Of a DNA stretch of 64,000 nucleotides, positions 46,331 through 55,660 are shown piece by piece; within the stretch, counting starts at the first letter, position 1; every line of letters starts with the position of its first letter. Location: contig NZ_LKST01000002.1 of the NCBI RefSeq assembly GCF_001412105.1, positions 248,001-312,000 of the forward strand. The letters run 5' to 3'. A program made the translations under genes and the position numbers. Source of the DNA: Corynebacterium oculi. GTDB lineage: Bacteria; Actinomycetota; Actinomycetes; Mycobacteriales; Mycobacteriaceae. The notes beneath the pieces were generated by a model. The model made no database searches. It had not been told where the DNA came from and saw only the letters and a list, made by a program, of their open reading frames with translations.

Positions 46331-46876
46331 TTAGGCGTCGTTGGAGCGCATGGACACCTTCACGTGGCGCTCCTTGGGGATGGTGCCGTGGAAGGGACGG
46401 CCGGTGTCCACCCAGGTGCCGCCGGAGCAGCGGATGTGGGTGCCCTCGAAGCGCTGGTTGAGGAAGCCGTACTCCAGCACGCCGGTGTAGCCGGGCTTGA
46501 CGGGGTACGGGCCGAGGGTCTGGCCAACCTCCCAGGTCTGGGTGGACTGGTAGCCCGCGCTGAAGGTCACGTGGAAGAGCTTGAGCAGATCAAAGTCCAC
46601 GGAGCCGCCCACGTTCCAGGACTTGGTCTTGCCCTCCTTGAGGGTCTGGGTCAGGGGGAGATCCTCGTCATTGTAGTTGGCCACGGTGGCGGTGCCCTCC
46701 ACCTCGAAGGTGCTGGAGGTGATCTTCAGAGACTGGCCACGCTGCCCCTCGATGGAGCAGGACTGGCCCACGGTGCCCGGAACCACCGGCTGGGCGGCGG
46801 AGGCGGAGGGGGCGGCAACGACGGCGCCGAGCGAGACGGCTGCGGCGACCACGGTGGAGACGATCTTGGAGCGCAT
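46331..46876 (-). CDS. Secreted protein, paralogue 1 of tandem trio
   Basis: A 181-residue exported protein with signal peptide MRSKIVSTVVAAAVSLGAVV (cleavage near SASAAQP). The core has PLTQTLKEGKTKSWNVGGSV, then FSAGYQSTQTWEVGQTLGPY and GYTGVLEYGFLNQRFEGTHI. A Cys in QSCSIEGQRG and one in HIRCSGGTW are positioned like those of the other two. The C terminus is KERHVKVSMRSNDA. The ATG 46876 is preferred over a longer frame because it opens directly into the signal peptide. The strand pattern recalls aerolysin/ETX-MTX2-type proteins, but only loosely. Confidence 0.7.
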   Translation of the reverse strand: MRSKIVSTVVAAAVSLGAVVAAPSASAAQPVVPGTVGQSCSIEGQRGQSLKITSSTFEVEGTATVANYNDEDLPLTQTLKEGKTKSWNVGGSVDFDLLKLFHVTFSAGYQSTQTWEVGQTLGPYPVKPGYTGVLEYGFLNQRFEGTHIRCSGGTWVDTGRPFHGTIPKERHVKVSMRSNDA

Positions 46877-47018
46877 GGCTGGCCTTTCTTTTGCGGTGAG
46901 GACGCACTGGCAAGCAGGCGCGTTACCCAAGCAGCCGTTCGATGTACCGCGTGCCTCTGACACCGGGTACTCTCGCTACCACACAACTTGGGATCGCCTG
47001 CAAGAAACTTACGAGGGC

Positions 47019-47047
47019 AGTATAAACCCTTGACTATGCTTGTCCAG
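47019..47047 (-). promoter_or_regulatory. Putative promoter of secreted trio
   Basis: On the minus strand, CTGGAC (-35) and TATACT (-10) are separated by 17 bases, about 140 bases upstream of paralogue 1. An AT-rich patch and the 15-base palindrome GTTTCTTGAAGAAAC (47106-47120) lie just upstream and may be an operator. The rest of the 46877-47216 interval shows no gene. Confidence 0.5.
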
Positions 47048-47216
47048 CCTCTGAAGGTTTGCAGGGGTAGCGTCATTAATCTGCAATACAAATAGATACA
47101 TAATAGTTTCTTGAAGAAACCGCCACCAGGCTGCATCTTTACCGAGGCGAAACCCTCCGTTTACCCACCCGCCACCCCCAAAGGATACTTTCGTACACAC
47201 CCTCTCTCCATGAAGA

Positions 47217-47244
47217 AACCCCCTCCGTGAACACGGAGGGGGTT
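47217..47244 (-). terminator. Terminator after rpsQ
   Basis: A 12-bp perfect stem, AACCCCCTCCGT / ACGGAGGGGGTT, with a four-base loop, 21 bases after the rpsQ stop. TTCTTCATGG follows on the minus strand. It ends the S10 operon at rpsQ, separating it from rplN. Confidence 0.88.
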
Positions 47245-47265
47245 AACAGTGGAAAACCGAGGGGC

Positions 47266-47544
47266 CTACTTGGCCTTCTCGATGATTTCCACGAGACGGA
47301 AGTGCTTGTCCTTGGACAGCGGCCGCGTCTCGGCGATGCGCACGAGATCACCCACGCCGGCGGTCTCGTTCTCATCGTGCACCTTCACCTTGGAGTTGGT
47401 GCGCATGGTCTTGCCATAGAGGGCGTGGCGCTTGCGATCCTCCAGCTCCACCACGATGGTCTTCTGCATCTTGTCAGAAACCACGTAGCCGGTGCGAACC
47501 TTTTGCGCGCCCTTTTCCTTCTTAGTCACGTTTGCCTCACTCAT
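47266..47544 (-). CDS. rpsQ: 30S ribosomal protein S17
   Basis: A 92-residue OB-fold S17: [40 protein letters not shown], then [20 protein letters not shown]. It is the last gene of the S10 operon here, 2 bases after rpmC, and is followed by a strong terminator. Confidence 0.96.
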   Translation of the reverse strand: MSEANVTKKEKGAQKVRTGYVVSDKMQKTIVVELEDRKRHALYGKTMRTNSKVKVHDENETAGVGDLVRIAETRPLSKDKHFRLVEIIEKAK

Positions 47545-47546
47545 AA

Positions 47547-47777
47547 TTAAGCCTCAGCTCCCGGGACAACGGACAGACCAAGCTCGCGCTCGCGGATGAC
47601 GGTGTAGATGCGGGCAATGTCGCGCTTGACCGTCCGCAGCCGGCGGTTGTTGGTCAGCTGGCCGGTAGCCATCTGGAAGCGCAGGTTGAACAGCTCCTCC
47701 TTGGCCTCGGACAGGCGGGTCTCAAGTTCCTCCACGGACAGCTCGCGGAACTCGTGTGCGGGGGTACCGGTAGCCAT
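47547..47777 (-). CDS. rpmC: 50S ribosomal protein L29
   Basis: A 76-residue helical L29, [20 protein letters not shown] then [20 protein letters not shown] and [20 protein letters not shown]. It overlaps the rplP stop by one base. Confidence 0.96.
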   Translation of the reverse strand: MATGTPAHEFRELSVEELETRLSEAKEELFNLRFQMATGQLTNNRRLRTVKRDIARIYTVIRERELGLSVVPGAEA

Positions 47778-48193
47778 TAGAACTGGTCCTCCTTAGAAAT
47801 GATGCGGACCTTGCAGGGCAGCTTCTGGCCGGCACGACGCAGGGCCTCCACGGCCGTGGCCTTGTCCGGATAGCTCATCTCGAAGAGAACGCGGCCCGGC
47901 TTGACGTTAGCCACCCACTTCTCCACGGGACCCTTACCGGAACCCATACGCACGCCGAGCGGCTTCTGGGTCAGCGGACGATCCGGGAAGATGTTGATCC
48001 AGACCTTACCGCCGCGCTTGACGTGGCGGTTGATGGCGATACGCGCCGCCTCGATCTGGCGGTTGGTGATGTACGCCGGCTCCAGGGCCTGAATGGCGTA
48101 ATCACCGAAGTTGATGCGGTTACCGCCCTTGGACACGCCACGACGAGTCGGGCGGTGCTGGCGGCGGTACTTCACGCGCTTAGGAATAAGCAT
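47777..48193 (-). CDS. rplP: 50S ribosomal protein L16
   Basis: A 138-residue L16: [60 protein letters not shown]. It lines the A-site tRNA-binding region of the large subunit. It lies 5 bases after rpsC. Confidence 0.97.
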   Translation of the reverse strand: MLIPKRVKYRRQHRPTRRGVSKGGNRINFGDYAIQALEPAYITNRQIEAARIAINRHVKRGGKVWINIFPDRPLTQKPLGVRMGSGKGPVEKWVANVKPGRVLFEMSYPDKATAVEALRRAGQKLPCKVRIISKEDQF

Positions 48194-48198
48194 TGCGT

Positions 48199-48945
48199 TT
48201 AGCCCTCCTGCTTCTTCTCAGCGCGGTTCCGGCGCTGGCCACCGCGACGCGGACGGCCGGCGCGGTCACCACGGCCGCGACGCTCGGACGGTGCGTTGAG
48301 CTCGCTTTCGCGACGGCCACCGACCACGTCGCCCTTGTAAATCCAGACCTTCACGCCGATGCGGCCGAAGGTGGTGTGGGCCTCGTGAACGCCGTACTCG
48401 ATCTCGGCGCGCAGGGTGTGCAGGGGCACGCGCCCCTCGTGGTAGCGCTCGGTGCGGGACATCTCGGCACCGCCGAGACGGCCGGAGCACTGCACCTTGA
48501 TGCCCTTGACCTGCGGCTGACGCATGGCGGACTGGATCGCCTTGCGCATCGCGCGGCGGAACGCCACGCGGTTGGCAAGCTGATCCGCCACGTTCTGGGC
48601 CACCAGCTGAGCATTAGCGTCAACATTCTTGACCTCAAGAATGTTGAGAGCAACCTGCTTGCCGGTGAGCTTCTCCAGCGAACGACGAATCCGGTCAGCC
48701 TCGGAGCCACGGCGACCAATGACGATGCCGGGGCGAGCCGTGTGGATGTCCACGCGGACGCGGTCGCGGGTGCGCTCGATCACGACGTCGGCGATGCCGG
48801 CGCGCTCGATTCCCTTAGACAGGAACTCGCGGATCTTGATGTCCTCGGCGACGTAATCCTTGTACTGCTTGTCGGCGTACCAGTGGGACTTCCAATCGGA
48901 AGTGATTCCCAGCCGGAGGCCGTGGGGGTGAATCTTCTGGCCCAC
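48199..48945 (-). CDS. rpsC: 30S ribosomal protein S3
   Basis: A 248-residue S3: [20 protein letters not shown], the KH domain ([20 protein letters not shown]) and the C-terminal domain ([20 protein letters not shown]). A basic Arg/Gly-rich tail is typical of actinobacteria. It shares one base with rplV. Confidence 0.97.
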   Translation of the reverse strand: MGQKIHPHGLRLGITSDWKSHWYADKQYKDYVAEDIKIREFLSKGIERAGIADVVIERTRDRVRVDIHTARPGIVIGRRGSEADRIRRSLEKLTGKQVALNILEVKNVDANAQLVAQNVADQLANRVAFRRAMRKAIQSAMRQPQVKGIKVQCSGRLGGAEMSRTERYHEGRVPLHTLRAEIEYGVHEAHTTFGRIGVKVWIYKGDVVGGRRESELNAPSERRGRGDRAGRPRRGGQRRNRAEKKQEG

Positions 48946-49307
48946 TACTTGGCCCCTTCCTTCTGGCTCTCGACAACCACGGTGATGTGGCTGGTGCGCT
49001 TGCGGATCTGGTAGGCGCGACCCTGGGCGCGCGGCTGGAAGCGGCGCATCGTGGGGCCCTCGTTGGCATAAGCCTCGGAGACCACGAGGGTGCGCGGGTC
49101 CAGCCCAAAGTTGTTCTCGGCGTTCGCGGCGGCCGAGGCAACCACCTTGGCCACCGGCTTGGCGGCGCCCTGCGGGGCGTACTTGAGAATGGCCAGGGCC
49201 TCGGACACGGACTTGCCGCGAACCAGGTCGATCACGCGGCGAGCCTTCATCGGGGTGACGCGAACGTAGCGCGCGGTGGCGCGTGCGGAGGTGATGGTCT
49301 CACTCAT
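48945..49307 (-). CDS. rplV: 50S ribosomal protein L22
   Basis: A 120-residue L22 that lines the exit tunnel: [40 protein letters not shown], and the extended hairpin region [20 protein letters not shown] with TSHITVVV. It lies 3 bases after rpsS. Confidence 0.97.
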   Translation of the reverse strand: MSETITSARATARYVRVTPMKARRVIDLVRGKSVSEALAILKYAPQGAAKPVAKVVASAAANAENNFGLDPRTLVVSEAYANEGPTMRRFQPRAQGRAYQIRKRTSHITVVVESQKEGAK

Positions 49308-49310
49308 CGC

Positions 49311-49589
49311 TTATCGACGTCCCTTCTTATCGTCCTTGACGTGACCCTTAAAGGTCTTGGTGGGCGCGAACTCGCCCAGCTTGTGTCCAACCATGGAATC
49401 GTCGATGAACACCGGCACGTGCTTACGGCCGTCGTGGACGGCGAAGGTGTGGCCGATGAAGTCCGGCAAAATGGTGGACCGACGAGACCAGGTCTTGATG
49501 ACCTGCTTGGTGCCCTTCTCATTCTGAGCGTCCACCTTGTTGAGGAGGTGCTCATCGACGAACGGGCCCTTTTTCAGGCTGCGTGGCAT
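49311..49589 (-). CDS. rpsS: 30S ribosomal protein S19
   Basis: A 92-residue S19, [40 protein letters not shown] and [20 protein letters not shown]. It is part of the small-subunit head. Its last codons contain one of the dispersed GCTTATCGACG motifs on the opposite strand. Confidence 0.97.
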   Translation of the reverse strand: MPRSLKKGPFVDEHLLNKVDAQNEKGTKQVIKTWSRRSTILPDFIGHTFAVHDGRKHVPVFIDDSMVGHKLGEFAPTKTFKGHVKDDKKGRR

Positions 49590-49605
49590 TGTGACTTACC
49601 TCCTC

Positions 49606-50442
49606 TTAGCGCTTCTTGTTGGACCGGCGACGACGCACGATCATGTTGTTGGAGTAACGGTTCGGGTTGCGGGTGCGGCCTTCCTTCTGGCCCCACGGCG
49701 ACACCGGGTGACGGCCACCCGAGGTCTTACCTTCACCACCACCATGCGGGTGATCCACGGGGTTCATCACCACACCACGGACGGTCGGGCGCACGCCCTT
49801 CCAGCGCATACGGCCGGCCTTACCCCAGCGGATGTTGATCTGCTCGGCGTTGCCCACCTCGCCCACGGTGGCGCGGCAGCGGATGTCCACGCGGCGGATC
49901 TCGGAGGAGGGCATACGCAGCACCGCGTACTTGCCCTCCTTGCCGAGGAGCTGGATGGACGCACCCGCGGAGCGGGCGAGCTTGGCGCCGGCGCCGGGCT
50001 TAAGCTCCACGGCGTGAATGGTGGTACCGGTGGGGATGTTGCGCAGCGGCAGGTTGTTGCCCACCTTGATGTCCGAGTTCGGCCCGGCCTCCACCATCAT
50101 GCCCTGCTTGAGGCCCTTGGGCGCCACGATGTAGCGCTTCTCGCCGTCGATGTAGTGCAGCAGAGCGATGTTGGCGGTGCGGTTGGGGTCATACTCGATG
50201 TGAGCAACCTTGGCCGCGATGCCGTCCTTGTCGTTGCGGCGGAAATCAATCACGCGGTAACGACGCTTGTGTCCACCGCCCTTGTGACGGGTAGTGATGT
50301 GGCCGTGTACGTTACGGCCGCCGGTCTTGTGCAGCGGGCGCAGCAGGCTCTTTTCCGGCTTCGAGCGAGTGATCTCCTCGAAGGTGGAAACGGAGCTGAA
50401 GCGGCGACCCGGAGTTGTCGGCTTGTACTTACGAATAGCCAT
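49606..50442 (-). CDS. rplB: 50S ribosomal protein L2
   Basis: A 278-residue L2, close to the peptidyl transferase centre: [40 protein letters not shown] and the catalytic-region motif [20 protein letters not shown]. The C terminus is rich in Arg/Lys as normal. It lies between rplW and rpsS. Confidence 0.97.
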   Translation of the reverse strand: MAIRKYKPTTPGRRFSSVSTFEEITRSKPEKSLLRPLHKTGGRNVHGHITTRHKGGGHKRRYRVIDFRRNDKDGIAAKVAHIEYDPNRTANIALLHYIDGEKRYIVAPKGLKQGMMVEAGPNSDIKVGNNLPLRNIPTGTTIHAVELKPGAGAKLARSAGASIQLLGKEGKYAVLRMPSSEIRRVDIRCRATVGEVGNAEQINIRWGKAGRMRWKGVRPTVRGVVMNPVDHPHGGGEGKTSGGRHPVSPWGQKEGRTRNPNRYSNNMIVRRRRSNKKR

Positions 50443-50467
50443 AATGTGTCCTTACTTCTCGGCACCC

Positions 50468-50773
50468 TTAGGCGGCCGAACCGCCGAAGATGTCGATGGA
50501 GTCGCTGCCCTCGCGGAGGGTCACGTAGGCGCGCTTGGTGGCCTTGCGGCGACCGAAGCCCGTGCGGCTGCGCTTGCGCTTGCCCTCACGGTTCACGGTG
50601 TTCACCGAAGCAACCTTGACGCCGAAGATCTCCTCCACGGCTTGCTTGATGTGGGTCTTGTTGGCGTCCGTGGCCACAAAGAACGTGTAGGTGTTCTGTT
50701 CCATGAGGCCGTAGGACTTCTCGGAAACAACCGGCGCGAGGATGATGTCGCGCGGGTTTGCGATCTTAGCCAT
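50468..50773 (-). CDS. rplW: 50S ribosomal protein L23
   Basis: A 101-residue L23 at the tunnel exit, docking site for trigger factor and [43 protein letters not shown] and the tail with [20 protein letters not shown]. It overlaps rplD by one base. Confidence 0.96.
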   Translation of the reverse strand: MAKIANPRDIILAPVVSEKSYGLMEQNTYTFFVATDANKTHIKQAVEEIFGVKVASVNTVNREGKRKRSRTGFGRRKATKRAYVTLREGSDSIDIFGGSAA

Positions 50774-51432
50774 TAGTTCTCCTCCTTCTCCGCAGCAGCG
50801 TCGCTGGAGCGGTTGATGAAGCTGTGCAGAGCCTCCACGGAGAACACAACGTCATCGGAGTTGAGCACGTCGTAGGTGTTCAACTGCTCCGGGGTGAGGA
50901 TATGAACGTTCGGCAGGTTATTGGCGCTGCGGCGTCCGTTCAGGTCCTCGCGGCCGATCACCAGCAGCACGTTCTTGCGCTCGGTCAGGCGCTCGATGAA
51001 GGCGCGGGCGGCCTTCGTCGAGGGCTGCTGGCCGGGCACGAGCTCCTCGATGACGTGGATACGCTCGTTCGAGGCGCGGTTGGTCAGGGCGCCGCGCAGG
51101 GCGGCGGCCTTCATCTTCTTGGGCGTGCGCTGCGAGTAGTCGCGCGGCTGCGGGCCGTGAACCACACCACCGCCGGTGAAGTGCGGCGCGCGGATCGAGC
51201 CCTGGCGGGCACGGCCGGTGCCCTTCTGGCGGAAAGGCTTCTTGCCGCCGCCGGAGACCATGCCGCGGGTCTTGGTGGCGTGGGTGCCCTGGCGCTTCGC
51301 GGCGAGCTGCGCGTTCACAACCTGGTGCATCAGCGCCACGGAGGCCTCGCGGTCAAAGATCTCTGCGGGGAGCTCCACCTGGCCGTTGGTCTTGCCGTCC
51401 GCGGTATGGACGTCCAACTTCAGAGTGCTCAT
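50773..51432 (-). CDS. rplD: 50S ribosomal protein L4
   Basis: A 219-residue L4 with the tunnel loop ([20 protein letters not shown] and [20 protein letters not shown]) and the globular part ([20 protein letters not shown] segment, [20 protein letters not shown]). L4 can autoregulate S10 operons in some bacteria. It overlaps rplC by four bases. Confidence 0.97.
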   Translation of the reverse strand: MSTLKLDVHTADGKTNGQVELPAEIFDREASVALMHQVVNAQLAAKRQGTHATKTRGMVSGGGKKPFRQKGTGRARQGSIRAPHFTGGGVVHGPQPRDYSQRTPKKMKAAALRGALTNRASNERIHVIEELVPGQQPSTKAARAFIERLTERKNVLLVIGREDLNGRRSANNLPNVHILTPEQLNTYDVLNSDDVVFSVEALHSFINRSSDAAAEKEEN

Positions 51433-52085
51433 GCGTGTGCACCGCCCTTCACTGCGGTCTTAACGGTGACGATGCCACCCCGGTTGCCCGGGATTGCGCC
51501 CTTGATGAGCAGCAGGTTGGCATCGGCGTCTACCTTCTGAATCTTCAGGTTCTGGGTGGTCACGCGATCAGAACCCATGCGGCCAGCCATGCGCTTGCCC
51601 TTGAACACGCGGCCGGGGGTAGCGGCACCGCCGATACCGCCGACGCGGCGGTGGGCGGCCTGGTTACCGTGCGCGGCACCCTGGCCGGCAAAGCCATGGC
51701 GCTTCATGCCGCCGGCAAAGCCCTTGCCCTTGGTGATGCCGGTGACGTCCACAAACTCGACGTCGTTGAAGATCTCCACGGTGACGTCCTGGCCCACCTC
51801 GTAACCGGAGACGTCGTCCATGCGAATCTCGGTCACGTGGCGGCGCGGCGTCACGCCGGCCTTCTTGTAATGTCCCGCCTGCGGCTTCTTGACCTTGCGG
51901 GGGTCAATCTCGCCGTAGGCGATCTGGATGGCGTTGTAGCCATCGGTCTCGATGGTGCGGATCTGGGTGACCACGCACGGCCCGGCCTCCACGACCGTCA
52001 CCGGGACCACCCGGTTCTGATCGTCAAAGACCTGGGTCATGCCGAGCTTGGTGCCCAGAATGCCCTTGATCTCGTTTTCACTCAT
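51429..52085 (-). CDS. rplC: 50S ribosomal protein L3
   Basis: A 218-residue L3: [40 protein letters not shown] and [20 protein letters not shown]. The extended loop reaches toward the peptidyl transferase centre. It is the second gene of the S10 operon, 37 bases after rpsJ. Confidence 0.97.
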   Translation of the reverse strand: MSENEIKGILGTKLGMTQVFDDQNRVVPVTVVEAGPCVVTQIRTIETDGYNAIQIAYGEIDPRKVKKPQAGHYKKAGVTPRRHVTEIRMDDVSGYEVGQDVTVEIFNDVEFVDVTGITKGKGFAGGMKRHGFAGQGAAHGNQAAHRRVGGIGGAATPGRVFKGKRMAGRMGSDRVTTQNLKIQKVDADANLLLIKGAIPGNRGGIVTVKTAVKGGAHA

Positions 52086-52122
52086 TAGTTCTTCTCCGCC
52101 AAAGTTTGTCGTCGATCGTCGA

Positions 52123-52428
52123 TCACTGGATGTTCACATCGACGCTGGCCGGAAGGTCAATGCGCATGAGGGCATCAACCGTCTTGGGCGTCGGGTCGAG
52201 AATGTCGATCAGGCGCTTGTGCGTGCGCATCTCGAAGTGCTCGCGAGAATCCTTGTACTTGTGGGGAGAACGAATAACGGCGTACACGTTCTTTTCGGTG
52301 GGCAGCGGCACGGGGCCGATGACGCGCGCCCCGGTACGGGTCACGGTCTCGACGATCTTGCGTGCCGACGCGTCGATCGCCTCATGGTCATAGGCCTTGA
52401 GCCGAATGCGGATCTTTTGTCCCGCCAC
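52123..52428 (-). CDS. rpsJ: 30S ribosomal protein S10
   Basis: A 101-residue S10 (NusE) that also takes part in antitermination. It begins [20 protein letters not shown] after the GTG at 52428, which has GAGGATA upstream; a longer frame to 52461 adds residues not found in the family. It includes [20 protein letters not shown] and the [15 protein letters not shown] end. First gene of the S10 operon. Confidence 0.95.
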   Translation of the reverse strand: MAGQKIRIRLKAYDHEAIDASARKIVETVTRTGARVIGPVPLPTEKNVYAVIRSPHKYKDSREHFEMRTHKRLIDILDPTPKTVDALMRIDLPASVDVNIQ

Positions 52429-53100
52429 GCTTATCCTCTTCCTCGCTCGTCCCACGTTCACCGGATCGCTCCGGCGTAGAGGTGGGAATTAGCTTCCTGA
52501 TGTTCTCTATAACGTTGTCCCGGGGCCGGAGCCAGCAGGTTCAACGCCAGTTCTTCACTTGACCACCATGACATCACCGGCGCTGCACGTTGCGGGGCCT
52601 TGTGACAGGCAAACGCACCGCAGCGCACCAGTTCATGCCGAACCGATCAAGCCTCAAGGAACCCCCACGCTTGCGCGAGGAGAGTGGCCCTTGCGTACTG
52701 CCGCTGTTTATTTGCCATGCCCCTTCTCCGGTTTCCATTCTCGGGAATGCCGCGCCTCAGCGGGCCGACCTACCCCGATCCTGGAGCCTTCCATGCGGCT
52801 TCACCCCTCACCGGGGAGGGCGCGGAACCCCAAACAAAGGTGTCATGTTCGCCTCACCAGCAGCGCGCTTTTCCAGTTCATCCCGGCCGCACCACGCTCC
52901 CCCGCGGGGGCGGACGAACCACAGATGGGCACGGAAAAACGACGCTGTGTTAAAGCAACCCAGCCATTAAAGCACGCCGGGCATTTTTATGCAAACCTCA
53001 CATTTTTCCTCGCCCGAGCCCCTGACCAGGCATTCCGCATCATGTAGCCGAGCCGCTACATAGCAACCTGTGGCAAGGGCCCTAGCGCCTCCGGAAACGA
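52429..53100. other. Non-coding region between rpsJ and Asp23 gene
   Basis: About 670 bp with no convincing gene. It must hold the S10 operon promoter (minus) and the Asp23 promoter (plus). A short inverted repeat, ATGTAGC / GCTACAT (53042-53061), lies near the Asp23 side. Open frames here, such as 52559-53047, have atypical composition and no ribosome-binding site. Confidence 0.5.
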
Positions 53101-53104
53101 TCCG

Positions 53105-53120
53105 TATACTGGCGCCAGTA
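53105..53120 (+). promoter_or_regulatory. Putative promoter/operator of Asp23 operon
   Basis: TATACT (53105-53110) looks like a -10 box and overlaps the perfect 14-bp palindrome TACTGGCGCCAGTA (53107-53120), about 33 bases before the ATG. A repressor bound there would block the promoter. The -35 is weak. Confidence 0.5.
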
Positions 53121-53152
53121 CACGCCAAGCCATACCTAGAAGAAGGAGCATC

Positions 53153-53653
53153 ATGGCTGATAAGAACGCAAATACGAACGTGAAGAACAACCAGAACAAC
53201 CCCACCAAGAACACCTCCACCGAGGTGGCCCGCAACGACGCCCTCAGCACCGACCACGGCCGCACCGTGATTGAGGATCAGGTGGTGGGCAAGATCGCCG
53301 GCCTGGCCGCCCGCGAGGTCTCCGGCGTGCACGCCCTCGGCGGCGGCGGCGCCCGCATGCTGGGTTCCATCCGCGAGTCCTTCGGCGGCTCCGAGAACAT
53401 CCAGCAGGGCGTGGATGTGGAGGTGGGCGAGAGCCAAGCCGCCGTGGACCTTTCCATCGTGGCCGAGTACGGCGTGGCCATTCACGAGCTGGCCGAAGCC
53501 ATCCGCCGCAACATCATTCGCGCCATCGAGCGCATGACCGGCCTGGAGGTTACCGAGGTAAACGTCACCGTTACCGACGTCCACCTCGATCTCGATGATG
53601 ACGAGGAGACCAAGGAGCAGCCCTCCGAGGATGCTCCCCGCCGCGTCCAGTAA
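53153..53653 (+). CDS. Asp23/Gls24 family envelope stress protein
   Basis: A 166-residue protein. After an Asn/Thr-rich N-terminal stretch, the Asp23 domain reads GRTVIEDQVVGKIAGLAARE, SGVHALGGGG, VDLSIVAEYGVAIHELAEAI and GLEVTEVNVTVTDVHL. The tail is acidic. In staphylococci Asp23 is tethered to the membrane by AmaP, and both a DUF2273 and an AmaP-like gene follow here. AGAAGGAG precedes the ATG. It heads a six-gene operon. Confidence 0.9.
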   Translation: MADKNANTNVKNNQNNPTKNTSTEVARNDALSTDHGRTVIEDQVVGKIAGLAAREVSGVHALGGGGARMLGSIRESFGGSENIQQGVDVEVGESQAAVDLSIVAEYGVAIHELAEAIRRNIIRAIERMTGLEVTEVNVTVTDVHLDLDDDEETKEQPSEDAPRRVQ

Positions 53654-53848
53654 CCGCACCTTATCCACACGCCGGGCCCGGCCAGAAACCGGCCGAAAGC
53701 CAGCCGGGCCCGGCGGAGGCCTACTGCGCTCGATGCTTCCGGGCGGAGCGGCGTCGAAAAGCACAACCGAGGGCACCGCGCCCACCCCGCCGCTTCACGC
53801 AGGGCCGCATCAGCCCCACTCCACGATTCCGCACGTCAAGGAGGCCCC

Positions 53849-54187
53849 GTGCCCGTTACCGATCCCTTGTCTTATGAGGACGCCGAGCGGCTCGCCGCCG
53901 CGCTGCGCTCCGTTCCCGGCGTGGCCGACCTCCATGCCGGAGCCTTCGGGGAGGCGTCCCTGCTCTACCCCGGAAAGCGCGTGCGCGGCCTGAGGCTGCG
54001 CGAGGAGTCCCGCCTTGAGGTTCACCTAGTGGCCGATCTTGACGCTGCCTCGGATCTGCACCGCCTGGCTGAGGAGGTTCGATCCACGGCGCAGGCGGCC
54101 ACGGGCTTCACCGTGGACGTCATCGTCGCGGACGCCGTATCCCCTGGAACCAGTGCAAAAACCAACGCAAAGGCCACGGAAGAGTAG
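53849..54187 (+). CDS. Small Asp23-operon protein
   Basis: A 112-residue protein, MPVTDPLSYEDAERLAAALR then VPGVADLHAGAFGEASLLYP and EVHLVADLDAASDLHRLAEE. It resembles a shortened Asp23/Gls24 domain (one alpha/beta unit with VPGV and the RLAEEVRSTAQ helix). No membrane segment is present. It lies 195 bases after the Asp23 gene and 69 before the DUF2273 gene in the same direction. Confidence 0.7.
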   Translation: MPVTDPLSYEDAERLAAALRSVPGVADLHAGAFGEASLLYPGKRVRGLRLREESRLEVHLVADLDAASDLHRLAEEVRSTAQAATGFTVDVIVADAVSPGTSAKTNAKATEE

Positions 54188-54256
54188 TTTCGGCTCGCTC
54201 CCACCTCACCGAATGACCATCACGTTCTCACCGCTACTGAAATCGAGGAAGATTTC

Positions 54257-54454
54257 ATGAAAAATATGACCATCATTGGCATCGCCTTTGGCCTTGCCGT
54301 AGCCCTCAGCACAGCCGTGGGTGGATTCGGCGGATTCCTCGCGGCGCTTCTTTTGGGTGCCATCGGCGGCGTCGTCGGCGCACAGATCGAGGGGCGCATT
54401 GACCTGCGCGCCCTCTGGGATAGCCTGACCTCCGGACGAGGTGGTAAGGGGTGA
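54257..54454 (+). CDS. DUF2273 small membrane protein
   Basis: A 65-residue protein with two close hydrophobic helices (IIGIAFGLAVALSTAVGGFG and FLAALLLGAIGGVVGAQI) and a short basic tail. It matches DUF2273 proteins that occur beside Asp23 and AmaP. Its stop overlaps the next GTG start by four bases. Confidence 0.8.
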   Translation: MKNMTIIGIAFGLAVALSTAVGGFGGFLAALLLGAIGGVVGAQIEGRIDLRALWDSLTSGRGGKG

Positions 54455-55110
54455 ACAACCGCGGCCGCATTTTCATCACAGAGCGCGCTGTCTCACGCAT
54501 CGTCGCGGCCGCCGCCCAATCCGTCCCCGGCACCACGCAGGTGGGCAAGACCCTCGACCGGATCGCGGCGCGCAGCTTTCCCCGTTATGACGTCCTCGTC
54601 GATGCCGATCGCGGGGTGGTCTCCATCGAGGCCTTCATCGCCGTGACCTGGCCCGCCCCGGTCACCCGCGTGGCCGAGGAGGTGCGCGCCACCATCACCG
54701 ACTGGGTGACCGGCATGACGGGGCTGCGCGTGACCCACTGCAACATTCTGGTGGGCACCGTGGTCAAGGGCGAGCACCGCGTCACGGCAGAGCTTATCGA
54801 CGCCTCCCCGGACCTCCCCGCCCTGCGGCCCGTGATGGTGCGAGAACAACACGTCGCCGCGCCCCGGGAGACCGAGGACGGCCCCAGCCGCATGGCGCTG
54901 ACCCCCGTGACCGTGGCCTCCGAGGACACCAATCCTCCCCAAGTGGTCACCGCCCCGGAGCAGCCGCTCATTCCCATCACGGTAGCCTCGGAGGACCAGG
55001 AACCCCCCGAGGTGACCATCGCTCTACCGCGCCCGCTGACCCCCATCACGGTCACCCCGTGGCACCCGCTAAGCCCGGCGCAGGAGAAGGGAGAACCCCG
55101 TGTCCGATAA
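54451..55110 (+). CDS. Asp23/Gls24 family protein, second copy
   Basis: A 219-residue protein. The N-terminal Asp23-like domain (RIFITERAVSRIVAAAAQSV, VSIEAFIAVTWPAPVTRVAE, TGMTGLRVTHCNILV) spans residues 1-115. A long proline-rich tail contains a repeated phrase of the type RPLTPITVTPWHP / MALTPVTVASEDT, four related copies. The GTG 54451 overlaps the DUF2273 stop. It ends within the next gene's start region (11-base overlap). Confidence 0.8.
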   Translation: MNNRGRIFITERAVSRIVAAAAQSVPGTTQVGKTLDRIAARSFPRYDVLVDADRGVVSIEAFIAVTWPAPVTRVAEEVRATITDWVTGMTGLRVTHCNILVGTVVKGEHRVTAELIDASPDLPALRPVMVREQHVAAPRETEDGPSRMALTPVTVASEDTNPPQVVTAPEQPLIPITVASEDQEPPEVTIALPRPLTPITVTPWHPLSPAQEKGEPRVR

Positions 55111-55660
55111 TCAACGCCCTGGGTACGGCCAGGAGCCCAAGGCCTCCCCCGCCGCGCGATGGGTCTCCGTGCTTCTCGGCCTGGGCCTCATCGCCCTGGC
55201 CGGGGTCGCCGGCCGCGAACTCTGGTTGCATTACACCGAGGAGGAGCGGCAAAGCTGGATTCTTCCGCTGCTCGATGACCTCTCCCAGGGCACCTTCCAG
55301 CAGTGGATGATTCCCGCCTCCATCGTGGCCGTGATCGTGGGGCTCTTCCTGATCCTCATCGCCCTCAAGCCCCGGCGCCGCGATTACCTACCCGTGGATT
55401 CCCAGGTATCCCTGTGGGCGCGTCCCGTAGACCTGGCCCGCAATACCACGGCCACGGCCAAGCGCGTCCCCGGCATCACCTCCGCCTCCACCCAGGTGCG
55501 CGGTGGCACGGTACGCCTCCACGCAACGGCCACCACCGGAGACAGCACCGTGCAGCAGCGCGTGCACGACGATGTCCACAGTAACCTCGATCCCCTGGTG
55601 GGTAACTCCATGACCGTGAAGATCAGCTTTGATAACTCCGCCGGAGGTGAGCAGAAATGA
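55100..55660 (+). CDS. DUF6286-like membrane protein
   Basis: A 186-residue protein with two transmembrane helices (VSVLLGLGLIALAGVAG near residue 17 and WMIPASIVAVIVGLFLILIA near residue 72) and a C-terminal soluble alpha/beta domain (VPGITSASTQVRGGTVRLHA...) of about 85 residues. The layout matches DUF6286 proteins of actinobacterial Asp23 operons. GTG 55100 is chosen; it overlaps the Asp23-like gene before it and AmaP after it. Confidence 0.75.
   Translation: MSDNQRPGYGQEPKASPAARWVSVLLGLGLIALAGVAGRELWLHYTEEERQSWILPLLDDLSQGTFQQWMIPASIVAVIVGLFLILIALKPRRRDYLPVDSQVSLWARPVDLARNTTATAKRVPGITSASTQVRGGTVRLHATATTGDSTVQQRVHDDVHSNLDPLVGNSMTVKISFDNSAGGEQK

Noticed and set aside
52559..53047. 162-codon frame between rpsJ and the Asp23 gene
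   Set aside because: Composition is atypical (many Pro, Arg, Cys, His), there is no ribosome-binding site and it overlaps the expected promoters.
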